From positions 1-10,785 of the forward strand of contig CAILKC010000238.1 in NCBI GenBank assembly GCA_903834675.1: a stretch of DNA of 10,785 nucleotides, given 5' to 3'. Numbering within the stretch: position 1 is the first letter of the stretch; each line of letters starts with the position of its first letter. Made by a program: the position numbers and the translations under genes. A model generated the notes under the pieces. That model was not told the DNA's origin, did not search any database, and saw nothing but the letters and a program-made list of their open reading frames with translations. This DNA comes from an uncultured Victivallales bacterium. GTDB lineage: Bacteria > Verrucomicrobiota > Lentisphaeria > Oligosphaerales > JAFGRS01. Shown here piece after piece: positions 1 through 7,303 of the stretch.

Positions 1-5
1 CCCGA

Positions 6-18
6 GCCCCGAAGGGGC
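6..18. repeat. Short hairpin, B-type (left copy)
   Basis: GCCCC-GAA-GGGGC is a perfect 5-bp stem with a three-base loop. The 16 bases at 4-19 match 14 of 16 bases at 10723-10738 in the same orientation. Confidence 0.7.
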
Positions 19-32
19 GCAATAGCCCCCCG
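16..32 (+). repeat. 17-base direct repeat, copy 1
   Basis: GGCGCAATAGCCCCCCG here and GGCGCGATAGCCCCCCG at 284-300 agree at 16 of 17 bases. The pair brackets the transposase remnant. Confidence 0.75.
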
Positions 33-34
33 CC

Positions 35-173
35 TCAATCCCACACGTAGCGTTCGTCGTGGGCTATCTGATAGCGCTCCAGAAAGACGCTGGATACCCG
101 GAACCAGGCAGGGGATTCGATCCTTGGTGCTGAAGATCAGATGCACCAGAACCCGGGACCGTGATTGCAGCAT
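35..173 (-). pseudogene. Internally deleted IS200-type (Y1) transposase remnant
   Basis: On the minus strand the ATG at 173 opens MLQSRSRVLVHLIFSTKDR, which resembles the N-terminus of IS200/Y1 transposases (consensus-like VHLIFSTK-R). From about 84 down to the TGA at 35-37, another frame reads FLERYQIAHDERYVWD, which fits my memory of the C-terminal end of the same transposase type. The two ends meet near position 90 in different frames. Only about 45 codons' worth remain of a family usually near 140-150 residues. The HUH metal-binding motif and catalytic tyrosine region are absent, so this copy cannot make an active enzyme. It lies between hairpins and direct repeats. Identification rests on recalled family motifs, not a search. 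Confidence 0.7.
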
Positions 174-228
174 AACGCGGCTCCCGCTATCGCGACCCTT
201 CAGGCCGCACCAACCGTGCCCCATCATA

Positions 229-247
229 CCCAGGCCGCTGGCCTGGG
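229..247. repeat. Hairpin, A-type (left copy)
   Basis: CCCAGGCC-GCT-GGCCTGGG is a perfect 8-bp stem with a three-base loop, about 55 bases upstream of the transposase remnant's ATG. It has the same layout as the hairpin at 10684-10702. Confidence 0.75.
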
Positions 248-259
248 CTGAGGGATGCC

Positions 260-272
260 GGCCCTTTGGGCC
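260..272. repeat. Short hairpin next to the A-type hairpin
   Basis: GGCCC-TTT-GGGCC is a perfect 5-bp stem with a three-base loop, 12 bases after the 8-bp hairpin. It occupies the place that a GCCC...GGGC hairpin occupies at the right end of the window. Confidence 0.65.
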
Positions 273-283
273 TCGGAACCAAC

Positions 284-300
284 GGCGCGATAGCCCCCCG
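284..300 (+). repeat. 17-base direct repeat, copy 2
   Basis: Second copy of the repeat at 16-32, with one mismatch. It follows the hairpin at 260-272, just as copy 1 overlaps and follows the hairpin at 6-18. Confidence 0.75.
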
Positions 301-389
301 TGATGCCGCCGACGCAGCGGCGCCCTCCAACGCCCGGAGCCGCGGCGGACGAGGGGCGGAATGGGAAGCGCCTTGACACAAACCCCTAC

Positions 390-467
390 GGAACTGACCT
401 GCGCGCGCAACGCCGCCAGAGCGAACCCGGGCGCCGGGCGCTTCCGGCGCGGGCTCGGGGGCTGCGG
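390..467 (-). pseudogene. Possible remnant of linker and start of an Hpt domain
   Basis: Directly beyond the receiver remnant, one minus-strand frame reads TAAPEPAPEAP, a typical Ala-Pro interdomain linker. Another frame at about 400-429 reads FALAALRAQ, resembling the first helix of Hpt domains that follow such receivers. Nothing recognisable continues beyond about 390, and the repeat element begins by about 300. This is weak, short similarity and is offered only because order and spacing fit a REC-linker-Hpt kinase end. Confidence 0.3.
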
Positions 468-740
468 TCACGCTTGCTTCAGGGGCGAGGGAACGGTTTC
501 CGCCGCGGTGGCCGGAGGCAGCCAGCGCTCCGGGGCTTCGGCCAGCGTCTGCCGCGACACCGGTTTGACGACGTGGTCATCCATGCCCGCCGCGATATAG
601 CCGTCAGGGCGATGACGGGGATGCGGGAATTAAGGACGGCGGATTCGGGCTGGCGGATCCGGCGGGTGGCCTCGATCCCGTCCATTTCGGGCATCTGGAT
701 GTCCATCAACACCAGGGCATAACCGACGCGCGATATGGCG
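468..740 (-). pseudogene. Decayed response-regulator receiver (REC) domain, probably the end of a hybrid histidine kinase
   Basis: On the minus strand one frame reads [19 protein letters not shown] and then RIPVIALTA, with the phosphoacceptor Asp of a REC domain and the conserved Thr region. At about 590-605 the frame shifts, and a second frame continues [15 protein letters not shown] with the conserved Lys-Pro, ending at the TGA at 468-470 (…SPLKQA). About 11 residues normally lying between ALTA and AAGMDD are missing, consistent with a small deletion plus frameshift. Upstream of GYALV the N-terminal half of the domain, with its acidic pocket, is not readable in one frame. The [12 protein letters not shown] style is typical of hybrid kinase receivers. 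It looks non-functional. Confidence 0.72.
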
Positions 741-745
741 GCAGA

Positions 746-763
746 GGGCCGCGGACGCGGCCC
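746..763. repeat. Perfect GC palindrome
   Basis: GGGCCGCG-GA-CGCGGCCC is an 8-bp inverted repeat (7-bp stem with a GGAC loop if folded as RNA), about 95 bases beyond the stop of the last operon gene. No T-run follows on either side, so I do not call it an intrinsic terminator. It falls inside the scrambled upstream part of the receiver remnant. Confidence 0.5.
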
Positions 764-857
764 GTCGACGCCGCGGTGACACTCCACGTGGACAACCACG
801 CCAGGCAGAGACATGCGGATCACGGTCTCGAGTCACGGACACTACGTCCCCGCCGCG

Positions 858-3800
858 TCATGGTGCGGCTCCTTTCTTCGCCGCCGCCTGGAGATGCAGC
901 AGGCCCGCATTCCAGACCTGCCAGGTCGGGCCCGTGCCTTGCCAGACAGCCCAGATGTCCACCGGGGCCAGGGGGCCCTTGGAGCCGGCTGCTGGCTGGG
1001 TGCCGGGCTTGAGTACGCCGAGGTTGACGCAGGCGGACATCGTCGTGGCAGGGCCAAGGCAGACCGCGCTCAGCGGGATCTGCCACTCGGCGGTCCAGCG
1101 GCCGGGCTCGCCCTTGGCGGCGTACTGCACGGCGCCGCGCAGCCCGGCGGCACGGGTTGGCGGCAGGTCGGCGATGGTGATGCTGTCGAACTGGCCGGCA
1201 CAGTCGCCAACGAGATAGAAAAGCGGTCCGTGTGGTTTCTCCTTGGGCCACCAATCCGGGGCGCTCTTGCCGAAGGGTCCTTCAATGATGATTTCCGCCA
1301 TGTCGATGTCCTGCCACCACGAACCGCCGTGCGGGGGTTTCGGCTTCGGCGTCTCGCCGGGGTTGAGTTCGTTGAGCAGGGCGACATAGAGGCAGTCGCG
1401 ATCATAGCGCAACCAGACGTAGGTGGGGTGGGCCTTGGTGGGCGCGTTGGCGGGATTGCGGGTCAGGACGGTGGCCTCCGCCTGGTCGAGGCCATCCCAT
1501 TCGGCCGGATCGAGGCGGCCATCGATGGTGATGGGAGCCGTGGCCTGGCGTGCCTGGCAGACGGGCATCTGCGTCGTCGGCAGGCGCTTGATGGCGTCGT
1601 CCTCGAGCCGGCGGGTTTCGTACAGGCCGCTCTCATGCTGCACGGGCCAACTGGCGCGTAGGGCATCGTTGTACAGGCCGATCTGGTCCAGCGGCAAGGG
1701 CTCGAAGTCACAGGCGGCGAGCACGGGGGCGTCGGGACGGAGGCTGAAATCACCCTGGTCGGGATCGTGCGCAAAGCCCGGGTCGCCCGTGGTCCAGTTC
1801 TGCTCGATCCGGGCCAGGCCCCGGGTGCGGTCCGAGCCCAGGACAAAGGTCTCGCATGGGTAGGCGATGTTGCGGGCGACCACGTTGCCCTGCAGGAAGA
1901 CGCTGGTGTCGGGCGCCCGCGGGGGGAAGCTGGTCAGGCGCGGGTAGCGTTGCGCCCAGATGGGATTGGCCGCGGCTTTGGCGAGGTAGGTGTCGATCGC
2001 GAATCGGGGGGAGGTGTTTGCCACCCCGTAGAGGTAGGTGCGATCCGCCAGGTTCACCCCCGTGAAGCAGCGCTCGAAGAGGTTGTTCTCGACGCGGTTA
2101 TCGCAGGCTCCGAAGAAGACGGCGCCGTCGCGGGCGTCGAAGCGCTGGAAGATGTTGCCGTAGACGGTGATGTTGCTGTTGAAGCTGTCGATGTAGATGC
2201 AGCGGCGCGAGTCGTTGGCCACCTTTCTGAAGGTCTCGTTGTGCGGCAGGTCGTGCCAGTAGTTGTAGCGCACCACCTGGCCGAGTTCGAGCAGGGAGCC
2301 GACGGCCGGCTCGTTGTACATATAGTAGGCCCCCGCATCGCCAGCCTCATGGCAGACATCGTGAATCTCGGAGTATTCCACGACATTGTCATTCCCCTGC
2401 ACCAAGAAGGCCTGGTGCGGGGCATCGTTGACCAGACAATGGGAGACGCGGCTGCCGACGCCCTTGATGGCGACCCCCGGCTGGTAGCCGACGCGGTTCC
2501 AGCGGGCGAAGTGGTGGATGTGGCAGTTCTCCACCACATGCCCGGACGGGATCAGGTCCTGGCTGTTGCCGCCGTTCAGTTTGATGCCCGCATCGCCGAG
2601 GTGCGCCAGGTCGCAGCCGACTACTTCGTGGCCGGTACCGCCGTCGATCTGCACCCCGGTCACCCCGAAATTGCGGATGACGCATCCCGCCAGCAGCACG
2701 CTTTCGCCACCCTTGATCAGCACGCCATGCTGTCGGCCCGCCTCCAGCGTCAGGCCGCGTAACACCACGTGCGCCGCGCCCTCGAGCCGGACCAGGGGCT
2801 TCTCCAGCACGGACACCAACGCTTCGCCTTGGTCGATAGCGGTCGGTGGCCAGAAGAACAGCACCCCGCTGCTGCGGTCCAGATACCACTCCCCCGGCGC
2901 GTCCAGTTCGCAGAGCAGGTTGATGCCTTGGTAGGGTGCGCCGAGGGCGAATTCGCGGGTCTTCAGCTCGTAGGGTGTCTTGCGGTTCCAGTCGACGCGA
3001 ATCTGGCGTTTCTGCGGGTCGACGTTGGCGACTTTCATATAGGAACCGAAGAACAGGTACTGCCAGCAGCCGAACACCCAGGCGTCGGGCTCGTTGGCCC
3101 AGGGGTCCTGGCGCGGGTTGGTGTACGAGAAGACGTCGCTTTCCTTGGCGACCGTTCGGCCATCCCCCGCAACGGTCTCCTGGCCGCGGAGCTCGACCGT
3201 GGCGAAACGCTCGCTCATCTTGCGCGTGTCATTGGGCCAGCGCGCCAGCGACATGGGCACACCGTTGAAGAAGAGCTCCAGGTGGGCGGCGGCATCTGGA
3301 TCGTAGGTCCCGCCGATGCTCTGCCCCCGTGGGCGCAGGCTGCCGAGGTCCGTGATCCCGGCGGCCCGGAGATCGACCTGGCGCACGTGCTGTTGTGCCG
3401 CGGCCGGAATACGCTGTTTTCCCACCGGGTCGGTCAACGGCGCGAAGCCGCTCAGCGCCCGGCCGCCGCGCAGAATCGGCGTCTGGCCCGACCCGGCCTG
3501 GTAGATGACCGGCGCCGTAGCCGTGCCCGAATCCTCGGCGGTCAGCACGAAGGAGTCCGTCTCCCGCGGGTAGACGCCGCTGTTCAGCATGACGGCCACC
3601 CCGCCGTTGGGCAGCGGGCCGGCCTTCCGCAGCTCGCGGACGGCGTCCCGGGCGCGCTCGAGGGTGCGGAACGGGCGCCGCTCCGTGCCAGCATTAGCGT
3701 CGTCGCCGTCCGGCGCCACGAACAGGCGCAGGGCGGGATGCGCGAGGCGGTCCAGGCGGCGCTGGTTCTCGTCGTGGTACGGCGCGCCATCGGCGAGCGT

Positions 3801-5036
3801 ATCGGTGTCGCGCAGGCGCTCGACCGCCTCGACTCGGAAGGCCTCGTGTTTGGCCACAAAGAAGTCGCGGGTCTTCCCGTAGGCCGTGCGCGCCGCCGTG
3901 TACTGTTTCGCGTCCCGATCCAGATCGCCCAGGGCCAGCATGGCACGAGCGCGGTGATGAAGCGCGGCCGACTCGTCGCTGGCAAGCTCGGTGTACGCTT
4001 GCCGCGCCTCGGCGAGACGCTTCTCTCGGGTGAAACTCTCGGCCACTCGCAGCCGGGCCACGGACCTGGCCGTGATGAAGGCCGGCGAATCGTTACAGCC
4101 CGACAAGGCCAGCAGCGGCGCAAATTGTCGGCGGTACGCCTCCTCGTCCTTGCCGCGCGGGCTGGCGGGTGGGGTCATCTGGGTGACAAAGCGCGTGAGT
4201 TCCTTCCTGAACTCGAGGTCGGGATCGCCCAGGCTTTGCAGCAGCTCCGCCGGCAAGGCTGTGCCAAAAAAGCCCACGTCCGCGATGTCGAAATCGAGCA
4301 CGCCCGCGCCGCTGTCGCATTCGCCGAGGCGGAACCAGCTGCCTACCGGGCCGCGGTTGTAGGCCATGGTGACCACGCTTTCGGTCCGCACCACCCCGTC
4401 AATCCAGAGGGCCAGGGTCTCGCGGTTCCAGGTGATCGACACCTGGTGCCAGCGGCCGGTCGTGAGCTGCCCGGCGCTCGACAGTTGCCGGGCCCCGACC
4501 TCGGGTCGGCCCAGCTCGAAGGCCAGCGTCGAACTCGCCGGCGCCACCGAGAGGCGCCAGCCGTCGTAGTAGCCGCTGCCGGTCGCCATGACGCCGCCCG
4601 CGCTGCGCTTGTAGCCGAGACGGTCCACCTTCTCAAGGTCATTGACGCGCAGCCAGCAGCAGAGCGTGAACCCGGTGTCCGGGATGTGGATAGCCGACCG
4701 CATCAGCTGTCCGTAGAAGAGGCGCACCGCCTTCTGTTCCGGCCAAGCGCCGGCCGTGGGCGTCAACACCCCCTTGCCCGGGCCGGGCTCGAACTTCAGG
4801 CCCGTCGCCGCCAGATCTTCGAAGTCATACCAGGCAAGGCAATCGGCACGCTCGCGGAGTCTGGCCCGCATGGCGGCCTGCGTCGTGCGCAGATCGGCGA
4901 GGGCCGTGGCGCTTGCCGGGGCCGTAGCCGCAGGCCGCGCGGGCGCCAGTGTCTCAGGGTGAATGCGGCAACCGCCGGCTCCGAGCCACGCCGCCGCCGC
5001 CACGCCTGCCGCCAGCCGTTGGCACCTGGTAGTCAT
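858..5036 (-). CDS. Multidomain LamG / beta-helix (GH141-like) / CBM9-like putative lipoprotein
   Basis: A 1392-residue secreted protein. It begins MTTRCQRLAAG with a hydrophobic stretch ending AGGC (Cys23), a lipobox with Ala instead of the usual Leu at -3, so lipidation is probable rather than certain. Residues about 66-283 form a LamG/concanavalin-like sandwich (WYDFEDL, FTLCCWLRVND, RWHQVSITWN, LALWIDGVV). Residues about 290-435 are helical, TPR-like in look. FVAPDGDDANAG near 439 and PFRTLERARDAVREL at 455-469 open a beta-helix homologous to that of the first operon gene, continuing through GEWYLDRSSGVLFF near 715-728 to about 1100. GDAGAYY (Asp900) and IYIDSF (Asp950) match the acidic pair in the paralogue. 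Residues about 1156-1385 resemble a family 9 carbohydrate-binding domain (ITIDGRLDPAEWDGL, WTAEWQIPLSAV). The ATG is chosen because GAGGAG lies 8 bases upstream; an in-frame GTG at 5117 would add 27 Arg-rich residues. Last gene of the operon. Confidence 0.85.
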   Translation of the reverse strand: MTTRCQRLAAGVAAAAWLGAGGCRIHPETLAPARPAATAPASATALADLRTTQAAMRARLRERADCLAWYDFEDLAATGLKFEPGPGKGVLTPTAGAWPEQKAVRLFYGQLMRSAIHIPDTGFTLCCWLRVNDLEKVDRLGYKRSAGGVMATGSGYYDGWRLSVAPASSTLAFELGRPEVGARQLSSAGQLTTGRWHQVSITWNRETLALWIDGVVRTESVVTMAYNRGPVGSWFRLGECDSGAGVLDFDIADVGFFGTALPAELLQSLGDPDLEFRKELTRFVTQMTPPASPRGKDEEAYRRQFAPLLALSGCNDSPAFITARSVARLRVAESFTREKRLAEARQAYTELASDESAALHHRARAMLALGDLDRDAKQYTAARTAYGKTRDFFVAKHEAFRVEAVERLRDTDTLADGAPYHDENQRRLDRLAHPALRLFVAPDGDDANAGTERRPFRTLERARDAVRELRKAGPLPNGGVAVMLNSGVYPRETDSFVLTAEDSGTATAPVIYQAGSGQTPILRGGRALSGFAPLTDPVGKQRIPAAAQQHVRQVDLRAAGITDLGSLRPRGQSIGGTYDPDAAAHLELFFNGVPMSLARWPNDTRKMSERFATVELRGQETVAGDGRTVAKESDVFSYTNPRQDPWANEPDAWVFGCWQYLFFGSYMKVANVDPQKRQIRVDWNRKTPYELKTREFALGAPYQGINLLCELDAPGEWYLDRSSGVLFFWPPTAIDQGEALVSVLEKPLVRLEGAAHVVLRGLTLEAGRQHGVLIKGGESVLLAGCVIRNFGVTGVQIDGGTGHEVVGCDLAHLGDAGIKLNGGNSQDLIPSGHVVENCHIHHFARWNRVGYQPGVAIKGVGSRVSHCLVNDAPHQAFLVQGNDNVVEYSEIHDVCHEAGDAGAYYMYNEPAVGSLLELGQVVRYNYWHDLPHNETFRKVANDSRRCIYIDSFNSNITVYGNIFQRFDARDGAVFFGACDNRVENNLFERCFTGVNLADRTYLYGVANTSPRFAIDTYLAKAAANPIWAQRYPRLTSFPPRAPDTSVFLQGNVVARNIAYPCETFVLGSDRTRGLARIEQNWTTGDPGFAHDPDQGDFSLRPDAPVLAACDFEPLPLDQIGLYNDALRASWPVQHESGLYETRRLEDDAIKRLPTTQMPVCQARQATAPITIDGRLDPAEWDGLDQAEATVLTRNPANAPTKAHPTYVWLRYDRDCLYVALLNELNPGETPKPKPPHGGSWWQDIDMAEIIIEGPFGKSAPDWWPKEKPHGPLFYLVGDCAGQFDSITIADLPPTRAAGLRGAVQYAAKGEPGRWTAEWQIPLSAVCLGPATTMSACVNLGVLKPGTQPAAGSKGPLAPVDIWAVWQGTGPTWQVWNAGLLHLQAAAKKGAAP

Positions 5037-5044
5037 TGCCTGAA

Positions 5045-5050
5045 CTCCTC
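5045..5050 (-). promoter_or_regulatory. Ribosome binding site that decides the start of the LamG/beta-helix gene
   Basis: On the minus strand GAGGAG lies 8 bases before the ATG at 5036. The alternative in-frame GTG at 5117, which overlaps the previous stop as GTGA, has no purine-rich site ahead of it. Confidence 0.7.
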
Positions 5051-5071
5051 TCTCGCGTATCGCTCTCCGCC

Positions 5072-5092
5072 GCCGCGCCGCCCCGGCGCGGC
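5072..5092 (-). other. Intercistronic hairpin
   Basis: GCCGCGCC, five loop bases, then GGCGCGGC gives a perfect 8-bp GC stem in the 77-base gap between the helical-barrel gene and the LamG/beta-helix gene. No T-run follows, so termination is unlikely. It could stabilise or mark processing of the upstream message. Confidence 0.45.
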
Positions 5093-5113
5093 TCCTTCGG
5101 CACGGTTCGACCC

Positions 5114-7192
5114 TCACCCCCAGGGTAACTGGTACGAGGGCTGCCTGCAGAAACGTTTCAGGCCCAGCTTTACCTCGAACACCGTACCCGGGCCCAGTTC
5201 GAATTCCACATACTCGCCGTCGATCGGCTGCGCCACGCTCTTGCCCTGGTCATCGCTGTAGGTCGCGGTGGTGAAGCAGTGCTCGGCAAAGGCGCCGGCC
5301 TGGACGATCAGTCGGCGGCTCTCCATGGGGTGCAGGTTTGCCAGGGTCAGGTCGATGCCCTCCGGGGCGTTACGGCTCACCAGTGCGGCCACGTCAGGCG
5401 GCAGGCCGGGGCGTTTGCGCTCCGCGTCGAAGTGGCGGATGGAGACCAGCAGCAAACCGCCGTTGTAGATGGGCATGGGGCCGCCCAGGGTCAGGTGTAC
5501 CAGGGCTTCGGTGGTGATGGTGCTGCGGCTGATCAGATAGGTTTGGAAGTAGGAGTGCGTCACCGATTCACTCCACTTCATCTCCTTCATCTGGTTGACC
5601 TGGCGGGTGACTTCGGCGAGTTCCTGCCATTCTTCCGCGTCGCCCGGGGGATATCCCCAGCCGGCCTCCGCCAGTTGCAGTTCTTCCCGGAGCTTCTTGA
5701 GCTGGCCGTACACCTGCCCGAGGCTGTGCAGGAGGACCTCGACGGGATACTTCGGATAGCCGCCGTCGAGGAAATTCAGGTACGCATGATTCTGGCCGCC
5801 GTAGTGCTTTCCCTGAACCGCGCTCTTGCCGACCTGGTCCCAGGTATTGTTCGTCGGGTCGCGCAGCTTCCTGGTCAGCTCAAGGTCATAGGGGTCCAGG
5901 CTATCGGCATAGACATGCGCCATCTGCGCCGGATTGAGCGGGGCGAATTCATACCAGCCGTCGACCTGTTGTTTGCGGGTGAAATTCGGATACTCGGTGA
6001 CGCGGTCGGGCCGGGTCATCGGCTCGCGGGCACTGCCGGCGTACTCGATGATGGCGTCGGGATCGGTGTATTTTTGCGGCACCAGCACGCGGCCACGCTC
6101 GTCCTCGATGGCGTGGGTAAGCAGCATCTCGACCTGCTCCCGCACCCACTGCAACCGACCCTTCTCGCCGGTCAGGAGGCGCTGGTTTTCGCCGCCGATG
6201 ACCATGGCATCGGCAATGAAATAGAAGCCATGCGGGAACACCCAGCCGTAGTGTCCGCCATACCACTTGCCGTCGATGGTCTCGCCGACCACGCCGTTGG
6301 GCCCGGCGTTGTCCGGCATGATCCCATGGTTCTCGGCGTAGCGTTGCCGCCAGCCATCCACATAGTCCAGCACCCACTGCTTGTACTTCTCCTCTCCGGT
6401 GTGCAGATAGGCGTTCATCACCATGGAGGTAGCGAGCAGGTTGGTGACGGTGTCGCAGTGCTTCAGCCGGGCGGCATAGACCTCGCCGTAGCGCTTGGCC
6501 TTTTCGGGGTCCCGCAGGTCCATCATGGTCACCACGCCCGGCACGTCATAGAAGGGCAGCCCGTAGCTATCCATCCAAGTGCCGTAGGCATACGGCGCGG
6601 CAAACCGGTGGTACGCCGGGCCGTTGCTGCCCATGGCCAGGGTCTTGAATACCCTGTGCTCCGGATCGTAATTGTACGCGGGGATCGAGGGATCCTCATT
6701 GGTCAAGAAGCGTGCAAAGCGGAGCGAGCGCTCGCGGTTCTTCTCATTGGTGGGATTCGCCAGGTTCAGCAGGTAAAAGAAGAACGCCGCTTCGCCCGCG
6801 TGCATCCAGTCGTAGTCGGGCAGGTACTCTCGCACCAGCATGGTGTCCCGTCCCGCCGGGAACGGCGAATCTGTCTTCTTGTAGCGCGAGAACTGGGCGA
6901 CGAGCGCATCGTATTGCTTTGCTGCCAGTTGCAGGAAACGATCATCGCCACCCAGCAGATAGAACAACGGCCAGCGGTGAAAGCCCTCAAAGGCGTTGTC
7001 CACCCCGCCATAGCCCCGAAAGCCCTCGACCTCCGGCCAGAAGATCTCACCGTTCGGCTGCAGGTAGTGCTCCAGCAGGAGGTCTTCCGAGCGGTTCATC
7101 AGAGCGATCAGGCTGCGCTCCAGGATGGCCCATTCAGGCATGGTCGGCGCGGGTTTGCAGGCGCGGATGAGCGGAATCTGTCTGTCAGGCAT
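5114..7192 (-). CDS. Uncharacterised protein, probable (alpha/alpha) helical-barrel carbohydrate-active enzyme
   Basis: A 692-residue protein that I cannot assign to a named family. It has no signal peptide or transmembrane segment, so it is probably cytoplasmic. Residues about 20-570 look like paired helices typical of six-hairpin or AGE-like barrels: GGVDNAFEGFHRWPLFYLLG at 62-81, DWMHAGEAAFFFYLLNLANP at 128-147, and HYGWVFPHGFYFIADAMV at 314-331. Aromatic and acidic residues concentrate there, as in glycan-binding barrels (YGTWMDSYGLPFYD at 203-216, YGGQNHAYLNF at 464-474). Residues about 572-682 look like a C-terminal beta-sandwich, ending RFCRQPSYQLPW. The chosen ATG has only a weak GAGAA ahead of it; an internal ATG at 7141 (Met18) has no better site. 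Its TGA lies 77 bases before the next gene's preferred ATG. A glycoside hydrolase, epimerase or lyase role is inferred from fold impression and neighbours only. Confidence 0.78.
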   Translation of the reverse strand: MPDRQIPLIRACKPAPTMPEWAILERSLIALMNRSEDLLLEHYLQPNGEIFWPEVEGFRGYGGVDNAFEGFHRWPLFYLLGGDDRFLQLAAKQYDALVAQFSRYKKTDSPFPAGRDTMLVREYLPDYDWMHAGEAAFFFYLLNLANPTNEKNRERSLRFARFLTNEDPSIPAYNYDPEHRVFKTLAMGSNGPAYHRFAAPYAYGTWMDSYGLPFYDVPGVVTMMDLRDPEKAKRYGEVYAARLKHCDTVTNLLATSMVMNAYLHTGEEKYKQWVLDYVDGWRQRYAENHGIMPDNAGPNGVVGETIDGKWYGGHYGWVFPHGFYFIADAMVIGGENQRLLTGEKGRLQWVREQVEMLLTHAIEDERGRVLVPQKYTDPDAIIEYAGSAREPMTRPDRVTEYPNFTRKQQVDGWYEFAPLNPAQMAHVYADSLDPYDLELTRKLRDPTNNTWDQVGKSAVQGKHYGGQNHAYLNFLDGGYPKYPVEVLLHSLGQVYGQLKKLREELQLAEAGWGYPPGDAEEWQELAEVTRQVNQMKEMKWSESVTHSYFQTYLISRSTITTEALVHLTLGGPMPIYNGGLLLVSIRHFDAERKRPGLPPDVAALVSRNAPEGIDLTLANLHPMESRRLIVQAGAFAEHCFTTATYSDDQGKSVAQPIDGEYVEFELGPGTVFEVKLGLKRFCRQPSYQLPWG

Positions 7193-7303
7193 GGGAAATT
7201 CTCACACGGTTTCTCTTCTGTCTCAGGCTCCGGCCGCTGCTATCCGCCACGGCATCAGGGGCCGTCTCCCCGCAGCGAACGCTTGGCGCTTCCGAGCCCG
7301 AAC

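Larger units (their letters stand above)
1..300. mobile_element. REP/IS200-like element remnant with flanking hairpins
   Basis: This stretch reads as one unit: hairpin (6-18), 17-base repeat (16-32), deleted transposase on the minus strand (35-173), then hairpins at 229-247 and 260-272 and a second copy of the 17-base repeat (284-300). Subterminal hairpins around a Y1 transposase are the usual organisation of IS200/IS605 elements and REP-associated transposases. The outer boundaries are my estimate, and the left one may lie outside the window. Confidence 0.5.

Noticed and set aside
1..300. CRISPR array
   Set aside because: There are only two copies of the 17-base repeat, 268 bases apart and with a transposase remnant between them. 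No regular spacers occur.
373..401. TTGACA on the plus strand as a promoter
   Set aside because: No -10-like hexamer lies at 16-18 bases, and no plus-strand gene follows.
187..471. Minus-strand open frame beginning TAAPEPAPEAP
   Set aside because: Its second half runs through the hairpin and direct repeat, so the full frame is not a gene. Only its first residues may be a kinase linker remnant.
787..800. CGTGG-ACAA-CCACG as terminator of the operon
   Set aside because: Only a 5-bp stem with no T-run on the relevant strand. No convincing intrinsic terminator is visible after position 858.
1767..2762. Plus-strand open frame (331 codons) rich in Val, Asp and Gly
   Set aside because: It is a shadow of the Asn- and Asp-rich beta-helix coils read on the opposite strand.
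2769..5261. Long plus-strand open frame (830 codons) opposite the last operon gene
   Set aside because: It mirrors the coding strand's GC-rich codon use. It has no recognisable domain or ribosome site, and the minus strand holds clear LamG and beta-helix motifs.
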